Assembly: GCA_003554375.1 (NCBI GenBank)
Contig: PWGF01000370.1
Coordinates: 1-6,041, forward strand
Source: Spirochaetaceae bacterium
GTDB lineage: Bacteria > Spirochaetota > Spirochaetia > DSM-27196 > SKKC01
Length of the DNA stretch: 6,041 nt
Direction of reading: 5' to 3'
The notes under the pieces are model-generated. The model worked only from the letters and a program-made list of their open reading frames with translations. It searched no databases and was not told where the DNA came from. This document shows, piece after piece, positions 1 through 5,456 of this stretch. The position numbers and the translations under genes were made by a program. Position 1 is the stretch's first letter. Every line of letters begins with the position of its first letter.

Positions 1-99
1 ACTGCGTCAACTGCGTCAACTGCGTCAACTGCGTCAACTGCGTCAACCGCGTCGACCGCGTCGACCGCGTCGACCGCGTCGACCGCGTCGACCGCGTCG
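1..99 (-). repeat. 11 tandem copies of a 9-bp unit encoding (Asp-Ala-Val)n
   Basis: Eleven head-to-tail 9-bp units fill 1-99 and continue beyond the edge. On the plus strand, five copies of ACTGCGTCA (1-45) are followed by six copies of ACCGCGTCG (46-99). Read on the minus strand in the frame of the membrane protein, both variants encode Asp-Ala-Val (GAC GCA GTT or GAC GCG GTC), from residue 240 on. The two differences per unit are synonymous third-position changes. The array therefore consists of two internally perfect blocks that give the same peptide. Copy-number changes would keep the reading frame. Confidence 0.97.
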
Positions 100-815
100 C
101 GGTTGCGCTCCATTGCTTGCTTCCTGCTCGAGCTTTCAGCGACCGGCTCGGTTTCGAGTGCCCCGGGTAGAGGATCCCGCCGGTGTGCCGGCGCCGCTGC
201 AACTGCCTGGGGGGAAGTGCCGGAACTCCACAACTCCCCGAGTGCGAGCAAGAAAGCGGCTGCCGCGGCAACGGCAAAGCCGGGGACGATATGGTGGGCC
301 GGCGCGAGGTAGAGGAGCACGGGAGCTGCGATGCCGCCGACCCCGCTTCCGATCAGATTGGCCCCGTAGAACCAGCCGGCCTCCCGGCGCTTCTCCAGGA
401 TGATACCGGCCACCGCTCCGCCAATACAGAAGAACGGGATCAGAAGCAGGAGCATGTAGAGGAGCAGGATACCTACCTGCCCCACATCGTACAGAAGATA
501 CTGGATATCGATCGGAAGCCGCTCGGCGAGCCGCAGTCCAACCGCTGTCGTTACGGCAAAGCCACCCAGAAAGGCGACGATCCAGGTGCGCGGCGCCCGC
601 TCGAACGCCCGGCGTGCCAGGACAAGAAGAACCCCCGCCGCGCCGGAGCCGAGGAGCGCCACACTGATCACCAGATACGTAAAATGATAGAAGCGAGACT
701 CAGAAAGAGCGCGCACCAGGCTTAGCTGCAGGCCGATGGTTGCGCAGCCGGCTAGGGCCATGGTCGCGGTCGTGGCCCAGTCACGTCGCTGTTGCCCTGC
801 CCCGCGCGCGCTCAT
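1..815 (-). CDS. Membrane spermidine/spermine synthase-like protein, N-terminal part (runs off left edge)
   Basis: An open frame of 271 codons reads from ATG at 815 to the window edge without a stop. About six hydrophobic segments are visible, near residues 17-36, 46-67, 78-96, 110-137, 154-172 and 176-194. The stretches LVRALSESRFYHFTYLVISV (32-51), ALLGSGAAGVLL (53-64) and FYGANLIGSGVGGI (149-162) match the pattern I know from the N-terminal membrane domain of large bacterial spermidine-synthase-like proteins, which usually end in a soluble Rossmann (aminopropyltransferase-like) domain. That domain would lie outside the window, so the catalytic role is inferred. A hydrophilic linker (195-239) leads into an Asp-Ala-Val repeat from residue 240. 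The ATG lies 7 bp after the methyltransferase stop, with AAGAGG overlapping that stop but only 3 nt from the ATG. Coupled translation from one mRNA is likely. Met19 is an alternative start but has no ribosome binding site. Confidence 0.85.
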   Translation of the reverse strand, partial: MSARGAGQQRRDWATTATMALAGCATIGLQLSLVRALSESRFYHFTYLVISVALLGSGAAGVLLVLARRAFERAPRTWIVAFLGGFAVTTAVGLRLAERLPIDIQYLLYDVGQVGILLLYMLLLLIPFFCIGGAVAGIILEKRREAGWFYGANLIGSGVGGIAAPVLLYLAPAHHIVPGFAVAAAAAFLLALGELWSSGTSPQAVAAAPAHRRDPLPGALETEPVAESSSRKQAMERNRDAVDAVDAVDAVDAVDAVDAVDAVDAVDAVDA

Positions 816-822
816 AGACCTC

Positions 823-1683
823 TTACTCGTCGAGCGCTTCGCCGGTCATGGGGACGAAACGTACCGGCGAGATCTGTTCGGTAGTCAGCGAGCCGTCCTC
901 GTCCTTGTCGACCACGGTCAACTGCTGCGTCCCGTAGGGATCTCCCACCGGGATGACGATTCTCCCGCCAGGCCGGAGCTGATCCACGAGCGGCTGCGGT
1001 ACATGGCCTGCGGCCGCCGTCACGATCACCGCATCGAAGGGAGCGTGCTCCTCCCATCCGAAGTATCCGTCGGCGATTTTGAGCTCGATCTCATCGTAGT
1101 CCAGCGCTTCCAGATCGCGCGCGGCGCGCCGGCCGAGCTCCTCGATTATCTCGATCGAATAGACGTGCGGAGTCACTTCGGCGAGAACCGCTGCGTGGTA
1201 ACCGCTCCCCGTTCCGATCTCCAGGACCCGTTCGTCACCCTCCAGCTCCAGGAGCTCCGTCATGGTCGCGACCACGTACGGCTGGCTGACCGTCTGCCCG
1301 TGACCGATCGGAAGAGCCCGGTCGCTATACGCCTCAGCGCGCCGTTCTTCCGGTACCAGGAGGTGACGCGGCACCGTCTCCATAGCCTCGAGCACCGCGG
1401 TATTACTTATGTCGCGCGCCCTTAGCTGCCGCTCCACCATCTGCGCGCGTTCTTCTTCGTACGCATCCGGGTCGCCGTCCAGCTCCGGAGGCGGCTCAGT
1501 GTCCGGATCATCCGGGTCAGGCGCAACCTCCCGGTTCTCCGGCTCTTCCGCCGGAGTAGGTCGTTCTTCCTCGGGTTCTTGCTGCCCGCCTGCCGTGACG
1601 CCTTGGGGCAAAAGGAGAAAAAGGCTCACCACACACATAGTGCACAATCGCGACACCGGTCTCCGTGGTCTCCGTTCAACCAT
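823..1683 (-). CDS. pcm: Protein-L-isoaspartate O-methyltransferase with signal peptide
   Basis: A 286-aa SAM-dependent methyltransferase of the PIMT family, which methylates isoaspartyl residues in aged proteins so that they can revert to aspartate. Family marks are IGHGQTVSQPYVVATM (126-141), the SAM-binding motif VLEIGTGSGYHAAVLA (153-168), the post-motif block DGYFGWEEHAPFDAVIVTAA (205-224), LRPGGRIVIPVG (236-247) and VRFVPMTG (274-281). Residues 1-31 look like a Sec signal peptide: Arg-rich start, hydrophobic core CVVSLFLLL (17-25), and likely cleavage after VTA (29-31). An acidic Pro/Glu linker (about 34-78) follows. Typical cytosolic PIMTs are about 200-230 aa, so the extra 80 residues are an added export and linker region. 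Met82 could start a normal-length cytosolic form, but the frame upstream stays open and looks like a genuine exported N-terminus. No clear Shine-Dalgarno is seen before the ATG at 1683. It is the first gene of a two-gene operon with the membrane protein downstream. Confidence 0.95.
   Translation of the reverse strand: MVERRPRRPVSRLCTMCVVSLFLLLPQGVTAGGQQEPEEERPTPAEEPENREVAPDPDDPDTEPPPELDGDPDAYEEERAQMVERQLRARDISNTAVLEAMETVPRHLLVPEERRAEAYSDRALPIGHGQTVSQPYVVATMTELLELEGDERVLEIGTGSGYHAAVLAEVTPHVYSIEIIEELGRRAARDLEALDYDEIELKIADGYFGWEEHAPFDAVIVTAAAGHVPQPLVDQLRPGGRIVIPVGDPYGTQQLTVVDKDEDGSLTTEQISPVRFVPMTGEALDE
1657..1674 (-). repeat. Two-copy 9-bp tandem repeat in the pcm leader (Arg-Arg-Pro twice)
   Basis: CGGAGACCA followed by CGGAGACCG on the minus strand (8 of 9 bases identical) encodes residues 4-9, RRPRRP, of the methyltransferase. 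It makes up most of the positive n-region of the signal peptide. It has the same 9-bp period as the larger array in the downstream gene. Confidence 0.8.
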
Positions 1684-1809
1684 AGCTACCGAACAGCGTA
1701 AAACACACGGATAAGACCTACAAGGGGCCCTTTGGACCTACACGACACACGCGGTTGGATGCATACCGGTCTAATACGGCGGAGAGAATCCCGGTGCAGC
1801 GGACACGCC

Positions 1810-1829
1810 TACTCCGTCACATACTCCGT
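1810..1829. repeat. 8-bp direct repeat TACTCCGT, 12-bp period
   Basis: TACTCCGT occurs at 1810-1817 and again at 1822-1829, separated by CACA. The 12-bp period is close to one helical turn, which suits tandem half-sites of a response regulator. It lies about 130 bp upstream of the methyltransferase start. It could equally be chance. Confidence 0.3.
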
Positions 1830-2020
1830 AGGGGCCGCAAGAAACCACCAACCGGGCCGCTGTCCGCGGTGCGCCTGTTGGCCGACGCGGTCATTCGTTT
1901 ACGGTGGCCGTACTCGGGCGCCGGCTGCGGCGAAATTGTCACCTCGGTCCTCCTGAACACATGAGTGCAACCGAAAAAGACCCGGATTGGTAGAGGAAAG
2001 GATAGACATAGAGAGAACCG

Positions 2021-2128
2021 ATGTCAGAAAAAGGAGGATTTGTACCAGTGAAAAGATCCGCTCGATGTGATAGCGTTTGTGATACGCAGTTTGAGAGCTG
2101 CGAGCCAGAAGCAGCTTACGACAAGTGA
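2021..2128 (+). CDS. Possible Cys-containing small protein or leader peptide (26-35 aa)
   Basis: ATG at 2021 opens a 35-codon frame ending at TGA 2126-2128. An in-frame GTG at 2048 is preceded by a strong AAGGAGG (2031-2037) with 10 nt spacing and would give 26 aa. The peptide carries three cysteines in a C-x3-C-x6-C arrangement (RCDSVCDTQFESCE) and resembles nothing I recognise. The same frame reopens after the stop with ATG at 2138 and continues to a TGA at 2306-2308, which lies just upstream of the protease ATG. That second 56-codon stretch also contains several Cys. It could be a real small gene, the remains of one, or chance beside a good ribosome-binding-like sequence. Confidence 0.25.
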   Translation: MSEKGGFVPVKRSARCDSVCDTQFESCEPEAAYDK

Positions 2129-2310
2129 ACGACGGGCATGTCGCCCACCGAGGGGCGCAAGTGTGCCGGAGAGCGGGGTGCGGCGCCTGGCTCATGCTTC
2201 CAAAACGCCGGTCACGTGCGATGCCGCGGCGTTTCCGGTGGAGGAAAAGAATCGGGCATTCGTTGTGATGAGCCTCGCCGCGTCATAACGTTGAGAATCG
2301 AGGAGTGAAC

Positions 2311-4545
2311 ATGGGATGGAAGACAGAACGGGATCCAAAGCGAGTTCCGGCACTATGGGGTTTTCTTCCGATAGCTGCTTTTGTGGCGTTGAGCCTTGCG
2401 GGGTGTCCGAATCTCTTTGATGGACCCGACGAGGACGATGATCCGATCGAGGATGCCGATGACGCTCGTGAGCTCACCGCGTTTGGGTTTTCTGAGGCCC
2501 AAAACGACGCGCTTTCGGAAGATATCGAGGGGCGAATCGACCAGTACCGGAACATGATTCTGGCGCCCGCGTTTTCTACGGCGTTTGATGGCGCCCCCGA
2601 CCGGACCGGACTCGTCGCAGAGTTCGAGACGACCGGCGCATCGGTCGTGGTCGACGGCGTCGAGCAAGTGAGTGGAGAAACGGAAAACGACTTCACAGAA
2701 GAGATCACGTACACGGTAATCGCCGAGGACGGCTCTACCCGTGAATACGTCGTGGCCGGCGTGGAACCGGAGTCGTGGAGTGCCGACGATGACATAGACA
2801 AAACCGAAGGGGAGGACTATGAGGTTTTCCACTTTGGGTCTTCGGAGCGGGCCGCGGCAGAGTTGACGCTTGAGGACTTGGACGACGCCGACGTATTCGT
2901 CACGTTCACCAATCCCAACCCCGGGACGGCACTCGCTCCGGTTTTGGAGACCGCAACAGTGGCCGGAAGCACCTCAACAAGCTTTCTCTCGCAGCAGTCA
3001 ACGCGCAGTACCGAGGTAGACGCTGCTTCGGCCGGCGGTGGCGGGTATTCGGCAACGCCGTTACTCAGAGAAGAGTTCGATCCTGTCGGCTCGGGGTCGA
3101 ACGGCGGCGATCTCCAAGCCAGTTTGACCGACGATGCGCTTCGCAGCAGCGAGGACAACGGCGACTTCCCCGACCGAGAGCTCTTTCTGCTGGAAAGCCT
3201 TTCACCCCAGAGTTTCACCAAAGCCGGCGCACGGAATGCACTGCAGATTGAGCCGGGCGAGACTCCGGGTACGCACGGGCTCGTGATATGGGTGGAAGAC
3301 GAAGACGATCCGGACAGCTGGTTCGCTGAAACCGGCAACGATATCGACGAGGACCAGGTGGCGGCGCTTGCCCGTGCTTTCATCGGAACGGATGGTCCCG
3401 ACGGCGGTGATGACATGGAGGATCCGATCGTGGATGTTGTATCCGACGTTTTCGGCAAGCCATGGGGCCAGGTGCGCGAAGACCTGGAAGGCTCACTTCT
3501 CGATGCGGAGGAGGATTACCTGCATATCTTCCTCGGCGATATCGCGCGAGCCGGAGACCCCAGTGAGAGCGAACAGTTCGTCATCGGGTACTTCTTTGGG
3601 AACGATGTGTTCATTCACGACGACGACTCCAACGAGAACTCCAACGAGAAGCTGATGCTCTATCTCCATGCGCCGGCCTTCGATGCGGACGACAACGAAC
3701 ATGACGACTGGGACTTGACCGACTTCTGGCCGAGCGAAGTTGCGCTCACGGCGGCGCACGAGCTTCAGCACCTTGTTCACTTCTATCAGAAGGTTATTCG
3801 AGCGGACGGGCCCCGCGAACAGAGCGACACGTGGCTCGACGAGCTCACGTCGATGATGGCCGAGGAGATCGTAGGCCTCCCGCTCAAGGAGGAGTTCGGC
3901 GGCGATGACTCAGCGTTCGCTGGGCCTCGCGGGATCAATCCGGAGGACCTGAGCGCAGGAGAGTCGGGAATTGACATCGGGCGCCTGCCATGGTTCAACG
4001 CCTACAATACCCGCAATCTGGTAACGTGGGGTGGTCCGGACGGGGTTCTTCCCGACTACGGAACGTCGTATGCGTTCGGCGCATGGCTGGCGCGGAACTA
4101 CGGTGGCGCGCCACTCATGGGGGAAATCCTCGGGAACGACTACGGGGATCATCGGGCGGTGGAAGCCGCGGTCGCCGAAATGGCCGAAGAGGATTTGTCC
4201 TTCGGCGAGCTTCTTGAGCGTTGGTCGGCCGCCGTTCTTCTCAGTGACCGCGTGGTCGAGGAGCCGGGTTATCGCTACCGGAAGGCGGAGGACAATGACC
4301 CGGATCCGGAAGGTTTTACAACCGAAGTAGACGGGAGCGGCCGGACGGTGACGCTGGGCTCGATCGATCTGTTCAACTACGAGCCGGCTCCAAAGCTCTA
4401 TACCGTCGACGATCCATTCGAAGGCTCACAGCAGGGCTACTCGAACGTCTACTACGAGGGACCGCAAGCGGTCAGCGGTGTCGCCGAGTTCGAGATGTCG
4501 TTCGATTCGGATACGCGCGTCACGGTGATCGTCCGGGAACGGTGA
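2311..4545 (+). CDS. Secreted zinc metalloprotease lipoprotein, M30 (hyicolysin)-like
   Basis: A 744-aa protein. The start at ATG 2311 is chosen because GAGGAG (2300-2305) sits 5 nt upstream; the GTG at 2305 overlaps this site. Residues 1-32 form a lipoprotein signal with lipobox LAGC (29-32), so Cys32 would be lipidated. A very acidic tether (about 38-52) follows. Residues about 53-150 look like a DUF5018/cadherin-like beta-sandwich: ELTAFGF start, VEQVSGETENDFTE in the middle, and YTVIAEDGSTREYVV at the end. The protease domain holds AAHELQHLVHFYQ (481-493), with zinc ligands His483 and His487 and catalytic Glu484. WLDELTSMMAEE (508-519) provides a likely third ligand, Glu511. YGTSYAFGAWLARNYG (583-598) is typical of this type of protease. 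The M30 assignment rests on motif likeness only; the HExxH plus downstream WLxE arrangement is firm. It probably acts at the cell surface or in the periplasm on proteins. Its high Asp/Glu content suggests a salty environment. Confidence 0.92.
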   Translation: MGWKTERDPKRVPALWGFLPIAAFVALSLAGCPNLFDGPDEDDDPIEDADDARELTAFGFSEAQNDALSEDIEGRIDQYRNMILAPAFSTAFDGAPDRTGLVAEFETTGASVVVDGVEQVSGETENDFTEEITYTVIAEDGSTREYVVAGVEPESWSADDDIDKTEGEDYEVFHFGSSERAAAELTLEDLDDADVFVTFTNPNPGTALAPVLETATVAGSTSTSFLSQQSTRSTEVDAASAGGGGYSATPLLREEFDPVGSGSNGGDLQASLTDDALRSSEDNGDFPDRELFLLESLSPQSFTKAGARNALQIEPGETPGTHGLVIWVEDEDDPDSWFAETGNDIDEDQVAALARAFIGTDGPDGGDDMEDPIVDVVSDVFGKPWGQVREDLEGSLLDAEEDYLHIFLGDIARAGDPSESEQFVIGYFFGNDVFIHDDDSNENSNEKLMLYLHAPAFDADDNEHDDWDLTDFWPSEVALTAAHELQHLVHFYQKVIRADGPREQSDTWLDELTSMMAEEIVGLPLKEEFGGDDSAFAGPRGINPEDLSAGESGIDIGRLPWFNAYNTRNLVTWGGPDGVLPDYGTSYAFGAWLARNYGGAPLMGEILGNDYGDHRAVEAAVAEMAEEDLSFGELLERWSAAVLLSDRVVEEPGYRYRKAEDNDPDPEGFTTEVDGSGRTVTLGSIDLFNYEPAPKLYTVDDPFEGSQQGYSNVYYEGPQAVSGVAEFEMSFDSDTRVTVIVRER
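3626..3649 (+). repeat. Exact 12-bp tandem duplication in the protease gene
   Basis: ACTCCAACGAGA occurs twice in direct succession (3626-3637 and 3638-3649). It encodes the repeated SNEN/SNEK peptide at residues 440-447, right after an Asp-rich stretch, HDDDS (436-440). The frame is kept. This looks like a recent slippage duplication in a surface loop. Confidence 0.9.
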
Positions 4546-4684
4546 GGCGTGGAGCTGAGAGTAGGCACCGAGAGCCTCGACCTGAATACGTGCACGGGAG
4601 GCGCATCGACCGCGCCCCGGGAGAGTCAGCTTGGGCAGGAACGGACGGCAGCCGAGCCTATCAGCTTTGCCGAAGGAGGGAACG

Positions 4685-5074
4685 ATGGAGGACAACAGAA
4701 CTCGCGGCCGTTGGGGCGTGCGCACGAGTGTGAAGAAATCGCCTGGACAGCAAGAGACGGATTCCCGAGCAGGAGGGCGGCCCTCTCCTGCCCTCCTGAT
4801 CCTGCTGGTTGCGTTGATCGTGCTGGGAGGCACGATCATGGCATGTGAAGGAGAGCTCGAAGGCCGGGTAAGCGTCGTCGGCAATGAGCCGTTTACCTTC
4901 TTGGCTCTTACGACCGAAGACGGCCGGCAAGTTCGGCTTGTCGAGGATGTGGCCGAGGAGATCCGCGAAGAGCATCAGGGACGCCGCCTTCGCGTTGTCG
5001 GAGAAGTAATCCGGGAACCGGAGGGCGCGCAGCCCGCCCACTTCAAGGTGGACGAGTACGAAGTGCTCGAGTAG
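4685..5074 (+). CDS. Small membrane-anchored or lipidated envelope protein, beta-rich domain
   Basis: A 129-aa protein of unknown function. The start at ATG 4685 is set by AAGGAGGG (4673-4680) just upstream; the open frame extends back to 4631 but has no ribosome binding site there. The N-terminal 34 residues are hydrophilic and basic. They are followed by one hydrophobic segment (PALLILLVALIVLGGTIMAC, 35-54). The segment ends in IMAC, which fits a relaxed lipobox with Cys54; otherwise it would be a signal anchor. Residues 57-129 form a compact domain with alternating strands (GRVSVVGNEPFTFLALTTED, then RQVRLVED, RLRVVGEVIRE and HFKVDEYEVLE), suggestive of a small OB-like beta barrel. It lies 139 bp downstream of the metalloprotease on the same strand, so co-transcription is possible. 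No catalytic residues are evident. Confidence 0.8.
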   Translation: MEDNRTRGRWGVRTSVKKSPGQQETDSRAGGRPSPALLILLVALIVLGGTIMACEGELEGRVSVVGNEPFTFLALTTEDGRQVRLVEDVAEEIREEHQGRRLRVVGEVIREPEGAQPAHFKVDEYEVLE

Positions 5075-5098
5075 ACGTACGGGTTTCTGGGCGTCTAC
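5071..5098 (+). terminator. Inverted repeat at the stop codon, weak terminator candidate
   Basis: GTAGACG (5071-5077) pairs with CGTCTAC (5092-5098) around a 14-nt loop, and the stem includes the TAG stop. A second small hairpin, GGTTC (5116-5120) with GAACC (5127-5131) around CGTTTT, follows shortly after. Neither is followed by a T-run, so this is not a textbook intrinsic terminator. It may instead protect the 3' end. Confidence 0.35.
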
Positions 5099-5202
5099 CC
5101 GGCGGCGGTTTCACCGGTTCCGTTTTGAACCACGGCGGCAGTCTTAGCTTCAGCGCACGCAGAACAGTCCTTCGATAGGTACGGGCCTTCGCAAGCGTAC
5201 CA

Positions 5203-5232
5203 TTGACTGAGACCGTCCGAGCAATTTACTAT
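5203..5232 (+). promoter_or_regulatory. Sigma-70-type promoter upstream of tpiA
   Basis: TTGACT (5203-5208) resembles the -35 box (TTGACA) and TACTAT (5227-5232) the -10 box (TATAAT), with 18 bp between. The stretch around 5225-5249 is strikingly AT-rich for this region and also holds a second TACTAT (5243-5248) and TATGAT (5238-5243). Transcription starting near 5240 would leave a leader of about 210 nt before the isomerase ATG. Confidence 0.55.
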
Positions 5233-5264
5233 CACGTTATGATACTATACAGTCAGTCTTGGCG

Positions 5265-5445
5265 AGGAATCGTCACCTGACGTAGTTTGACGTCGTTCCT
5301 GTCGATACGTACCGGAGGAGCGACGCACAAGTAAGCTCCGGAAGGGTCGGTCGGCGTAATCCGCGAAATCTACCTTTCCAAAGGTGGAGGCAGCCGTCCT
5401 ATCGTGCGGCAAGCGCATGTCCCGGCAGGGAAGCACATGAGAGAA
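5265..5445 (+). promoter_or_regulatory. Structured 5' leader of tpiA with several hairpins
   Basis: Stems seen in order are: AGGAA (5265-5269) with TTCCT (5296-5300), enclosing GACGT (5279-5283) with ACGTC (5290-5294); CCGGAG (5312-5317) with CTCCGG (5336-5341); ACCTTT (5372-5377) with AAAGGT (5380-5385), tight loop; and CATGT (5416-5420) with ACATG (5435-5439), enclosing CCC/GGG. The last one ends just before the Shine-Dalgarno AAGGAGG (5446-5452). I recognise no known riboswitch consensus. The stems are short and chance is possible, but their density in a long leader suggests post-transcriptional control. Confidence 0.35.
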
Positions 5446-5456
5446 AAGGAGGCGAT

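Larger units (their letters stand above)
1684..2310. other. Divergent intergenic region, 627 bp, no convincing gene
   Basis: The region separates the minus-strand methyltransferase operon from the plus-strand protease gene and must hold their promoters. No strong sigma-70 boxes could be picked out by eye for either. Several overlapping open frames of 60-100 codons exist on both strands (for example GTG 2067 to 2288 plus, and 2195 to 1899 minus). They are Arg-rich or low in recognisable pattern, lack ribosome binding sites and overlap one another, so they are left out. The only items worth listing are a mini-ORF at 2021-2128 and a short direct repeat at 1810-1829, given separately. Confidence 0.6.

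Noticed and set aside
1..99. CRISPR or origin-iteron interpretation of the 9-bp array
   Set aside because: There are no spacers, the units are contiguous and in frame with a long coding region, and variation is synonymous. A coding tandem repeat explains it.
183..725. 180-codon plus-strand open frame
   Set aside because: It is antisense to the membrane protein, which has clear hydrophobic segments and family patterns in the minus frame. The plus product is hydrophilic with no recognisable pattern.
736..1425. 229-codon plus-strand open frame
   Set aside because: It is the antisense shadow of the methyltransferase, whose motifs are unmistakable.
1899..2195. 98-codon minus-strand frame in the divergent region
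   Set aside because: No Shine-Dalgarno, no recognisable pattern, and overlapped by other weak frames. The short hydrophobic stretch is not enough.
2067..2288. 73-codon plus-strand frame starting at GTG just before the protease
   Set aside because: No ribosome binding site at its start, no recognisable pattern, and it competes with another open frame. It could be revisited if conserved.
2817..3458. 213-codon minus-strand Ser-rich frame
   Set aside because: It is antisense to the acidic protease gene; Ser-rich products are typical of the strand opposite Asp/Glu/Ala-rich coding sequence.
4549..4848. 99-codon plus-strand frame starting at GTG after the protease stop
   Set aside because: It overlaps the better supported 129-aa gene in another frame, which has a strong ribosome binding site and a coherent membrane-plus-domain layout.
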